From Lithodes maja (Eukaryota; Arthropoda; Malacostraca; Decapoda; Lithodidae): a stretch of DNA of 64,000 bases. Shown piece by piece: positions 38,975-48,886 of this stretch (position 1 is the stretch's first letter; every line of letters begins with the position of its first letter). The notes beneath the pieces were generated by a model that ran no database searches, was not told the origin of the DNA, and saw nothing but the letters and a program-made list of their open reading frames with translations. A program made the translations under genes and the position numbers. The stretch spans positions 1 through 64,000 of the forward strand of contig JBAKBP010007971.1 of NCBI GenBank assembly GCA_037953745.1, in the 5' to 3' direction.

Positions 38975-40290
38975 TACACATTCGTTATGCCACATTCACA
39001 TTTGTTTCTCTACAGTCACATTCGTTTCTCTACATTCACATTGGTTTCTCTACATTCACATTGGTTTCTCTACATTTACATTGGTTTCTCTACATTCACA
39101 TTGGTTTCTCTACATTCACATTGGTTTCTCTACATTTACATTGGTTTCTCTACATTCACATTGGTTTCTCTACATTCACATTGGTTTCTCTACATTCACA
39201 TTGGTTTCTCTACATTTACATTGGTTTCTCTACATTCACATTGGTTTCTCTACATTCACATTGGTTTCTCTACATTTACATTGGTTTCTCTACATTTACA
39301 TTGGTTTCTCTACATTCACATTGGTTTCTCTACATTCACATTGGTTTCTCTACATTCACATTCGTTTCTCTACATTCACATTGGTTTCTCTACATTTACA
39401 TTGGTTTCTCTACATTCACATTGGTTTCTCTACATTCACATTGGTTTCTCTACATTTACATTGGTTTCTCTACATTCACATTGGTTTCTCTACATTTACA
39501 TTGGTTTCTCTACATTCACATTGGTTTCTCTACATTCACATTGGTTTCTCTACATTTACATTGGTTTCTCTACATTCACATTGGTTTCTCTACATTCACA
39601 TTGGTTTCTCTACATTCACATTGGTTTCTCTACATTCACATTCGTTTCTCTACATTCACATTGGTTTCTCTACATTTACATTGGTTTCTCTACATTTACA
39701 TTGGTTTCTCTACATTTACATTGGTTTCTCTACATTCACATTGGTTTCTCTACATTCACATTGGTTTCTCTACATTTACATTGGTTTCTCTACATTCACA
39801 TTGGTTTCTCTACATTTACATTGGTTTCTCTACATTCACATTGGTTTCTCTACATTCACATTGGTTTCTCTACATTCACATTGGTTTCTCTACATTCACA
39901 TTGGTGTCTCTACATTCACATTGGTTTCTCTACATTCACATTGGTTTTTCTACATTTACATTGGTTTCTCTACATTCACATTGGTGTCTCTACATTCACA
40001 TTGGTTTCACTACATTCACATTCGTTTCTCTACATTCACATTGGTTTCACTACATTCACATTCATTTCTCTACATTCACATTCACGTTGGTTTTGCCACA
40101 TTCACATTCGTTTTGCCACATTCACATTCGTTTTGCCACATTCACATTCGTTTTGCCACATTCACATTCGTTTTGCCACATTCACATTCGTTTTGCCACA
40201 TTCACATTCGTTTTGACATATTCACTTTCGTCTCCACATTCACATTCGTTTTGCCACATTAACATACGTTTCTCTACATTCCCATTCCTG
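38975..40290 (+). repeat. 20-bp minisatellite, about 60 copies
   Basis: Unit TTGGTTTCTCTACATTCACA with a frequent C/T change (ATTCACA or ATTTACA), about 53 copies to roughly 40060. About eight copies of a variant with TTCGTTTTGCCACATTCACA follow. Because 20 is not a multiple of 3, the unit is read in all three frames within 60 bases, so all plus frames are open and spell the same 20-residue cycle (containing FLYIHIGFST). These are not genes. Confidence 0.95.
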
Positions 40291-40655
40291 TACAGAACAA
40301 ACAAGAATAGGCTATAGCAGAGGCTATGAAGCTGTAAGATGCTTCCAATATATATAGCCTACTTATAACCCTGCACAACCCCCACACGTTATGCCGCCCG
40401 AGAGTGCCCCTCTGCAGGTCCCATCACATAAATATGAATGGATGGCAATGTGATAGTAGCAAACTGAATGTGAATGTATAAAACCGAATATAAAAGTAAA
40501 ACATTGAAAATAAATGAAAACAGTACAAAATCCGAGATGGGACATGAGAGTGTAAAATATATGATTGAAACTGAAACTGAAACTGTGAATGTGAATGTGG
40601 CGGTAAGATTTTCGCGAATGTGAATGTGAATGTGAATGTGGTGGTAAGATTATGT
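40291..40655. repeat. Flank of the minisatellite with inverted short repeats
   Basis: Simple GAAACT repeats near 40567 and GTGAATGTGAATGTG runs at about 40586-40600 and 40617-40640. The latter are the reverse complement of the array word CACATTCACATTCAC, so they could pair with the array. Otherwise noncoding. Confidence 0.6.
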
Positions 40656-41111
40656 TGGCACAAACTCATCATCTTTACTCTCACTTATGAATATTTCTTT
40701 GTCTATCAAGCTTTCACCACTGCTTTCTTTGGTCAAAATGGCCAAAAGTTCTCTGTCAATAGCACTATCACTCAATAAACGTTTCACTTTCTTACGTTCA
40801 GGCTTTTTCTCGCTTGCAACAGGTGTCGACGTAGCTAGCGGGGTAGCAGTGGGGCGCGCAAGAGGTTGCAGGGATTCGGACGCGTCGGAAGAATTTTTTT
40901 TTTTCGCTATATCTCGCTATGGCGGGCACGTACGGACTGATAACGGTAGTAGTTGAGGCTTGGTGGCGCTGCCATCGCCCCTGCAAAGGAAATTTTCACC
41001 GAGCGGATTTCAAAGCACGCTTTCAAGCATACAGATTTAAAAATGACACCCGGGCTCCGGCCCCTCAGCCGCGGTGTAATTTTAAAATGACACCCGGGCA
41101 GGAAGGGTTAA
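40656..41111 (-). pseudogene. piggyBac-like transposon end with transposase N-terminus remnant
   Basis: The right border reads, on the minus strand, TTAACCCTTCCTGCCCGGG (TTAA at 41108-41111), a piggyBac-type end. CCCGGGTGTCATTTT is repeated inside at about 41045 and 41090. Further in, the minus strand encodes an acidic and basic stretch (KKVKRLLSDSAIDREL, then ESKDDEFVPT) typical of the disordered N-terminus of piggyBac transposases, followed by a stop near 40664. No DDD core is present. Its other end was not found. Confidence 0.5.
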
Positions 41112-42147
41112 GACACAGGAAAATATAGAAATAAAAACAAAATGGCCTGAAAAGGCGACGACATCCTGTAAGATGTCAGACAGTTGCAGACGGTCCAGAC
41201 TTGTGCACCCTGCAAATACAACACGTTTAATATAGTATCATGTCTATAGGTGCCTCCCATGTTAGAATAGAACATCAACTCACTAGAAGAGCAGCAGGCA
41301 GAGCTAGACGGAGAGACACGGGAAGGTCACAGGGAGCACAACAAAAAACACGTCTGATCGGATTGGCCGCAACCCGAATAGAGACAGACTCAAGCTTGAG
41401 TATGAGCTAGAAGGCACACGCATGGTAAGCCTGCCTGTATATTGGCGTGCTATGAATTTGTAAATCCTTAAGCTATATTTTATTTATTTTTTTCTACGTG
41501 GTATCCTATTTTATGACGTTCCCTAGGAACTATGTAAGGGGTATCCCCTAGGATGTTTTTTTTTCATGTATTCGGATTGCGTAAGCATTCTCTGTGTGCC
41601 CCTAGGAGCCCCGGGGATCCCTAATATAAGATTAGGCTCTCACGTCATCGACGGAGAGAACCACTACTAAATTACTCTCATTCTCTTTTCTTTTTTTCTA
41701 TCATTTCATATAGTGGCATCCGTTCAAATGACGTACAATAGGTACTTTTCACAGTGTCGCCTATGAAGAAGGTTCTATTTTTCTTGGAAGGCGTATGGGG
41801 TCTTCCAGCTTAGCCATTGTGCTAAAATAGACCATATAAGATTAATGGCACTACGTGATTTGACTCCGGAGCCACTACTAAATATTAGGTTTTCCTCTTC
41901 CCTTCGAGTTGTAAACCCGTACTGTTGGCCACCTACTTCTTGGTTATCAGGAGACCCACACCACCTATTTCTGTCTCATCTCCTATGCACCTTTTTCTTT
42001 TCCCCTCTATCCACCTGGCACTCCCACACTTCCAACGGGTCTCCTGGGCACAACACACATCCACTGCTCTCCTCTATAACATCTTGGCTACCTCCCCAGT
42101 TCCACTGTATTATTATTATTAACCCTCACCTTTTTTCTCTCCCACAG
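41112..42147. other. Intron sequence with two DIRS-terminus-like ends, up to the HID1 acceptor
   Basis: Mostly unassigned. Around 41630-41684 and 41835-41885 are two related stretches, each with AAGATTA, an ACGT word and CCACTACTAAAT, close to the DIRS terminus at 38330-38386. Near 41515-41630 CCTAGG words recur. The last 60 bases are pyrimidine-rich and form the 3' splice site. Confidence 0.5.
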
Positions 42148-42306
42148 AGGTCTGACGGACGAGAGTGAGATCCTGAGGTTCCTGCAGCACGGGACACTGG
42201 TGGGGCTGCTGCCAGTACCTCACCCCATACTGATTCGCAAGTACCAGGCCAACGCTGGTACGGCCACATGGTTCAGGACCTACATGTGGGGTGTTATATA
42301 TCTCAG
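42148..42306 (+). CDS. HID1: HID1 exon, C-terminal conserved block
   Basis: 159 bp. The acceptor is CCCACAG at 42141-42147 and the donor GTGGGT at 42307. Joined to the upstream exon it reads K-GLTDESEILRFLQHGTLVG, then PHPILIRKYQAN and WFRTYMWGVIYLR, all matching the conserved HID1 C-terminus as I know it. The exon ends two bases into an Arg codon. About 20 residues, including a conserved Asn-Val-Asp-Pro-Pro start, should follow in a last exon, which I did not find before 64000. The exon is undamaged despite the mobile-element load on both sides. Confidence 0.9.
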
Positions 42307-42512
42307 GTGGGTGTATTCTCTGTATCATTATAAATATCTAATCTAGGGGGACGATGGGGATCTGTTGTAGATTGTTCTGGATCCTACCCCCTTGTAATCT
42401 CTTGGGGGAAGGTGCTGGGAATGGTCCCCGGGGTAGACTGGAGCCGGAGTTCTGGGGGAGGGGGGAGAGGGGGGGGGGGGGTGATGCCCATTTGCCAGCC
42501 AATTTACCGAAT
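42307..42512. other. Start of the next HID1 intron
   Basis: Donor GTGGGT and G-rich simple sequence (long G run near 42462-42481). No coding content before the LINE. Confidence 0.5.
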
Positions 42513-44157
42513 ATGACTAAACCTAAAGAGAAACAACGTAAGTCCGATGATCCAAAACCGCACAGGATAAGGACAATTGCCCCCCACAATCTCAGACTTG
42601 ATAGTGTGAATGTTGGCAGTTTGAATCTGCGTGCAAATGAAGTGGCCGAGATGTGTGAGAGGAGGCGAGTGGACGTCTGCTGTGCCCAGGAAACACTCTG
42701 GAAAGGGCACGGGGTACAGTGGATTGTTGGAAGAAAGAAAAGATATAGGATCTACTGGATGGGGGTGGAGACTGATAAAGCGAAAGGAGGAGTGGGTGTT
42801 CTGGTGGCTGAAGAGCTGGCGGAAAGTGTGCTTCAGATTACGAGAGTTAGTGAAAGGCTGATTGTTTTGAAGTTGAAAGTTGGTGAAAGAATTCTGAATG
42901 TGATATCTGCATATGCTCCACAGGCTGGCCTACAGAAAGAGATAAAAGAGGATTTCTGGAATGACACCGTCAGTGTCATTTCTGGCCTCTCGGAGAATGA
43001 AATAACAATCCTGAGAGGGGACCTGAATGGTCACGTGGGAGCATCTGCAGATGGATAGATGGAGGAAATGGTTACAGAAGGAGGAATCTGGAAGGCGAAT
43101 ATATACTGGAGTCCTGCGTTGCACTCGACATGGTTGTGTGTAACACGAAGTTCAAGAAAAGACAGAGCCATCTGGTCACATATAACTCTGGAGTCTCCAG
43201 TAGCCAGATAGATTACTTCTTGGTTAACAGGAAAGACTGGAAACTGATTAGGGATGTAAAGGTCATCCCGAGCGAAGAATGTATCCCCCAGCATAAGCTA
43301 CTTGTGTGCGACATGAGCTTTTACAGAGATCCTAAGCGCAAGAAGGTATACATGCCCATAAGGAAAGTGTGGCTGCTGAAGAACAAGGAAGTTAGGGATA
43401 GGTTTCATAGTGAACTGGAGGAAATTAATAGAAATAAGGAAGCTAGGCCTAGCTATGTAAATAGTCAATGGAATTTTCTTAAGCATAGCTTTCTCGCTGC
43501 CACGAACAAAGTCTGTGGGAAAATAAAGGGTCACCCCAGGAATAAGACCTCCTGGTGGTGGAACGATGAAGTAGAACATGCTGTGAAAGAGAAAAGGAGA
43601 TGCTTCAAAGCATGGCAGAAGGGAGGCAGCAAGGAGGGATACCAGGCAGCTAAACAAACTTCCAAAAGAGTTATTTACAATGCTAAAAGAGGCATTAAGG
43701 ACCTGGTCCTCGAACAAGTGTGTAACACTGACAATCCCAATGGGATCTTCAACCTAGCTAGGCGAGTTAAAAATTACAGTAGGGATATTATAGGTGAACA
43801 GTGTGTTAGAAACGGTAATGGGAAGATTGTATAACTTATGCAGAAAACTGAAATCATAGAAGCATGGAAGGCACACTATGAACGATTGCTAAATGTAGAG
43901 TTTGAATGGGATAAGGAACAGTTTAATATCGAAAAACCAATATCTGGACCCCCTCCTTTGATAGCACCAGCTGTAGTGAGCGACGCAATCAATAAAATGA
44001 AAGACGGTAAAGCTCCAGGTTGCTCTGACATTGTCGCTGAGATGATAAAAGCCTCAGGGGAGACTGGTGTCAACTTAGTCACTGAGTTGATAAACACCAT
44101 TATTAAAGATGAGAAAATCCCCGAGGATTGGCACAAAAATGTAATAGTAAATATCTG
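42513..44157 (+). pseudogene. RTE-like LINE (part 1: endonuclease to start of RT)
   Basis: APE endonuclease from the ATG at 42513: VNVGSLNLRANEV, AQETLWKGHG, SAYAPQAG, RGDLNGHVG, then a stop at 43056. The frame resumes after a shift at about 43130 with SSQIDYFLVN, the linker KTSWWWNDEVEHAVKEK, a stop at 43832 and DGKAPGCSDIVAEM. It stops at NVIVNI (44155), where another LINE has inserted; the missing continuation (KGKGDALDRGNYR) is at 56617. Decayed by at least one shift and two stops. Confidence 0.85.
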
Positions 44158-44742
44158 AACTTTAAGTCATATAAATTGTGTCGTGAAGAGTTGTCACCAT
44201 TACATTCGTAACCTTTATGCCATAAGGAAGTTCTTGAGCAAGGAATCTCTTTTGACCCTCATTCATTCATTTGTTATATCTGGAATTGATTACTGTAATT
44301 CATTGTTCATTGGTCTACCAAATGTTACTTTGAAGAAACTCCAGTCTGTTCTCAATAGGTGTGCTAGACTAATATTTTCACTTCACCCAGAACACCTACC
44401 ACATATTGTCTAATAGATCTTCACTGTCTTCCCATCAAGGCCAGAATAGAGTTTAAAGTGTGCCTACTGACATTTAAGGTGCTGAGGTTTGGTGAGCCTA
44501 AGCGTTTGTTGGATCTTCTATTTCCAACACATAATGAGTCAAATGTGAATTTACGTAGTGGTGATGACCCATATCGCCTTTATGAGCCCAGAGCCATTGG
44601 GGAACGTGCTTTTGCTGCTAGATCCTTTTCTTATGTTGCCCCACGTCTATTCAATCGACTTCCTGTGTCACTTAAGCAGTTGAATTGTGTTGACGCTTTT
44701 AAGAAACAACTGAAGTCGCACATATTTCTGAGGGCTTATGAT
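44158..44742 (+). pseudogene. CR1/L2-like LINE, C-terminal part of ORF2
   Basis: Severely 5'-truncated. It encodes the RT thumb and C-terminal domain: LIHSFVISGIDYCNSLF and LQSVLNRCARLIF, a stop/shift near 44413, then DLHCLPIKARIEFKV, LRSGDDPYRLYEPRA, YVAPRLFNRLP and FKKQLKSHIFLRAYD. This block is typical of CR1/L2-like elements. Its last codons (IGEHRVTDDY) are the unit of the following minisatellite, and its true end (DDYKL, stop) is found after the array at 56546. Confidence 0.8.
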
Positions 44743-46516
44743 ATTGGGGAGCATAGAGTTACTGATGACTATATTGGGGAGCATAGAGTTACTGATGACT
44801 ATATTGGGGAGCATAGAGTTACTGATGACTATATTGGGGAGCATAGAGTTACTGATGACTATATTGGGGAGCATAGAGTTACTGATGACTATATTGGGGA
44901 GCATAGAGTTACTGATGACTATATTGGGGAGCATAGAGTTACTGATGACTATATTGGGGAGCATAGAGTTACTGATGACTATATTGGGGAGCATAGAGTT
45001 ACCGATGACTATATTGGGGAGCATAGAGTTACCGATGACTATATTGGGGAGCATAGAGTTACCGATGACTATATTGGGGAGCATAGAGTTACCGATGACT
45101 ATATTGGGGAGCATAGAGTTACCGATGACTATATTGGGGAGCATAGAGTTACCGATGACTATATTGGGGAGCATAGAGTTACCGATGACTATATTGGGGA
45201 GCATAGAGTTACCGATGACTATATTGGGGAGCATAGAGTTACGATGACTATATTGGGGAGCATAGAGTTACCGATGACTATATTGGGGAGCATAGAGTTA
45301 CTGATGACTATATTGGGGAGCATAGAGTTACTGATGACTATATTGGGGAGCATAGAGTTACTGATGACTATATTGGGGAGCATAGAGTTACTGATGACTA
45401 TATTGGGGAGCATAGAGTTACTGATGACTATATTGGGGAGCATAGAGTTACTGATGACTATATTGGGGAGCATAGAGTTACTGATGACTATATTGGGGAG
45501 CATAGAGTTACTGATGACTATATTGGGGAGCATAGAGTTACTGATGACTATATTGGGGAGCATAGAGTTACTGATGACTATATTGGGGAGCATAGAGTTA
45601 CTGATGACTATATTGGGGAGCATAGAGTTACTGATGACTATATTGGGGAGCATAGAGTTACTGATGACTATATTGGGGAGCATAGAGTTACTGATGACGA
45701 TATTGGGGAGCATAGAGTTACTGATGACGATATTGGGGAGCATAGAGTTACTGATGACGATATTGGGGAGCATAGAGTTACTGATGACTATATTGGGGAG
45801 CATAGAGTTACTGATGACTATATTGGGGAGCATAGAGTAACTGATGACTATATTGGGGAGCATAGTAACTGATGACTATATTGGGGAGCATAGAGTTACT
45901 GATGACTATATTGGGGAGCATAGAGTTACTGATGACTATATTGGGGAGCATAGAGTTACTGATGACTATATTGGGGAGCATAGAGTTACTGATGACTATA
46001 TTGGGGAGCATAGAGTTACTGATGACTATATTGGGGAGCATAGAGTTACTGATGACTATATTGGGGAGCATAGAGTTACTGATGACTATATTGGGGAGCA
46101 TAGAGTTACTGATGACTATATTGGGGAGCATAGAGTTACTGATGACTATATTGGGGAGCATAGAGTTACTGATGACTATATTGGGGAGCATAGAGTTACT
46201 GATGACTATATTGGGGAGCATAGAGTTACTGATGACTATTTGGGGAGCATGGAGTTACTGATGACTATATTGGGGAGCATAGAGTTACTGATGACTATAT
46301 TGGGGAGCATAGAGTTACTGATGACTATATTGGGGAGCATAGAGTTACTGATGACTATATTGGGGAGCATAGAGTTACTGATGACTATATTGGGGAACAT
46401 AGAGTTGCTGATGACTATATTGGGGAGCATAGAGTTACTGATGACTATATTGGGGAGCATAGAGTTACTGATGACTATATTGGGGAGCATAGAGTTACTG
46501 ATGACTATATTGGGGA
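44743..46516 (+). repeat. 30-bp minisatellite from a LINE gene end, left part (about 59 copies)
   Basis: Unit begins ATTGGGGAGCATAGAG and ends TTACTGATGACTAT, 30 bp, nearly uniform. The first 17 units keep the LINE frame (IGEHRVTDDY per unit); single-base losses near 45241 and 45866 change the phase. Block-wise variants (ACC for ACT at 45001-45290, GACGATATT at 45697-45760) show local duplication of groups of units. Copy C splits the array at 46516. Confidence 0.95.
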
Positions 46517-48375
46517 TGTTACGACCGGGCACTCGGGTACACTAGGGCTCTTACACAGGACTCGAGTATGGCTCGCTGCCACAACGGAAACACACGATCC
46601 CAACCCCAGAGTACTGCCAGCCGAACAAAAAAACGCCACTACCCTCCAGAGTTCTATCTGCTATAACGGGGTATACAAGAACTCGGTACTAGCGTTTCAC
46701 ACAACAGACTAATAACAAGACGGGAGTTATCTAGTCTGGTCAACAATCAAACAAAGAAGAAAGTACTACAACACTAAAGAATAGTGTTGGCCGAAGCCGA
46801 AGTAATCCACCCTTGACTAAGAACTTAAGAAGTCCTCCACCCTCTACTTCGGATCGGCACTATTACGTTACGTTAAACAATAGTCCTCGAGCATCAAGCA
46901 AGGAATCTTCTGATAAAGTTAGATGCTTCTCGAATACTCGTAAGAAGTAAGTATCGATTTTGAACAGCAATTCAATAAGTAACACACTGGCAATTAACTA
47001 ATATTAAAGGCTTTAAATTGACATAAGAAGAATTATAAGAATAGACAATAGTAAATGGCAAACATTAAGAAGAAGTACTCCGACAATGCACTGACAATAG
47101 CCTACTAGGATTGTGCTCGTGGGCCACTAATCTCTAAAGTAGCTAAGCGTGCACACATGAAATCAATAGTGCATAAACAATAACATACATAAGGAGAAGC
47201 TTCAATACTATGCTGTATCTGCTGGTCGAGCAAAGTCTAGCTGGGATATCTAAGGTTAGGAAACAATGGCTGAGCAAGCGGCTCGTAGCCTAGCGAGGTC
47301 CTTAAGACTGTGCGGCCAATTACGTTAATTGACGGGATGCTCTCTTGAGAGATCCAGATCACTAGTATCTGGTTCTCTCCTGGCGATCCTCTCAAAGTCA
47401 AGCAAACGAGATAGCACAGTGTTGGGTGGCAGAGGCAAAAGCCCTCACTCGCAACACAGTGCTAAACTCTCAAGGTACACAGTCAGAAAGACCACCTAGG
47501 CCTCCCACGTCTCCGTTGCAATTGTACCGGTTCAACCAAAACCTAGTACTCATAGGAAATCACAACTCCCGAAACCCTATCCCAGTCTAGCATTACCTAA
47601 ACCAGCAGAAAACAGGAACATGGATAATCGTACACAGGGAAATGCATATACGAGTGCAACAAACATCAATCAATCCTATTCTAGTTATCCCTTCCAAAAT
47701 AGGCTATCTAACAGGCATATATCTCGTGAGAACTCAAGCGATAATACTTTGGCTGACTAAATCTGCACCAAAGGGATCATGGGTTAAAAAGGGACGAGAA
47801 GAGAAGAAGATAGGCTGTTCAGAGAGTAGAGAAAGTTCACATCAGTCGGAAGAATATGGATAGTTGCAAGGGATATGAGAAGTCGCTCTGCCTGATGAGT
47901 TCTAAAGAATTGTGGCGAGGACCTCTCCTTTTTATACTCGGCCCTCTAGCGGCATATCGCAAACTACTAAGGACCGCCCACTGACAATCATTACGTCATA
48001 TTCTCTCTCAATCTGGGATCGACAAAGGATTTCCCACGCGCTTGAGGAGGGAGGAGGGAGGAGGGAGGAGGGAGGGAGGGAGGCCTACCCACCTCGTGGC
48101 GCGCTCACTGGCCGTCGTTACATAACTCTCTCTCTTCTCCTCATCATATATAAGTCCCACACACAATACTTATATCTAATGATATAAAATAGAACACGTT
48201 GACTTAGAAGAAAACAAAATACATAATTATAATACTTATAGTACAACGGCTCACATAAACTGAGTTAGGAAACTCTACACGGACTACAGCCAAAGTTCCT
48301 GCCCTGACGATCCTAGCGAGAGTGGGGTCTGACTGAGCGTTCTGTACAGCATGCTCATACTCGGCATGCGTCACA
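46517..48375 (-). repeat. 3' LTR of copy C
   Basis: 1859 bp, reads TGTTACGACC...GCGTCACA on plus. Contains the conserved leader hairpin (CCAGAT, CACTAGT loop, ATCTGG near 47353-47371) and the TATA box near 47931 on the minus strand. Confidence 0.92.
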
Positions 48376-48390
48376 CCTCCCCCAAGATTT
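48376..48390 (-). other. Polypurine tract of copy C
   Basis: On the minus strand AAATCTTGGGGGAGG directly precedes the 3' LTR. Confidence 0.75.
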
Positions 48391-48886
48391 TACTTGCTCA
48401 ACCCTGAGCTAAAATCTGACACGCAGAACCTCATCAAACCCCTCACCCCCAGCGACCGCATGGCACTAAAACAACGCTGAGTTTATCACTAAAACACATC
48501 TTATAAAAAAAAAATTCACATTTCATAACTCCTCCCAACAATAGCAAAAGACATAATATCATGCTCCCAGAGCGAGCTTACAGCAGCTCAGCCGTTTGAT
48601 AGTTCGTGGACTACTCAAACTCTATAGGCTATGACAAACTTATACAATTATCTATATTAAAAGAAAGAGTTTTTTTATGATTTTTATATTTTAATATGTT
48701 TTTTCCGGCTGCACTATAAGGGCAGCCTATTTTTTCTTCTATACCAAACGCTCAACTCCTGCTTTACGACCCAATACGCTGGGCTACAACCGCGAGCCAA
48801 CAAGCACCAAGCGCAAAATACTACTCAAACTAAAGCAGGAGGCTACCCGTGTGTCAATCTCTCCGGGATCATACACCTGTGATAGC
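48391..48886 (-). other. 3' untranslated region of copy C
   Basis: Noncoding, matching the same region of copies A and B. Confidence 0.65.

Larger units (their letters stand above)
316..42147 (+). other. HID1: HID1 intron of about 41.8 kb filled with nested mobile elements
   Basis: The intron starts with GTAAGT at 316 and ends with a pyrimidine-rich tract and CCCACAG at 42141-42147. Splicing restores a Lys codon (AA from the upstream exon, A from the downstream one) and the conserved reading ICIDKGLTDES. Nearly everything between is mobile-element or tandem-repeat sequence, listed separately below. Confidence 0.8.

Noticed and set aside
38893..40317. Three overlapping long plus frames of 393-474 codons
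   Set aside because: They are read-through of the 20-bp tandem array in all frames with the same peptide cycle; no gene signature.
42513..44742. A single LINE covering 42513-44742
   Set aside because: The first part continues at 56617, so the piece from 44158 belongs to a different, inserted LINE.
44743..46516. Possible CRISPR array
   Set aside because: The units are directly adjacent with no unique spacers, and the context is eukaryotic.
44458..46545. Long repetitive frames on both strands in the 30-bp array
   Set aside because: Only the first part is LINE coding sequence; the rest is tandem repeat read-through.
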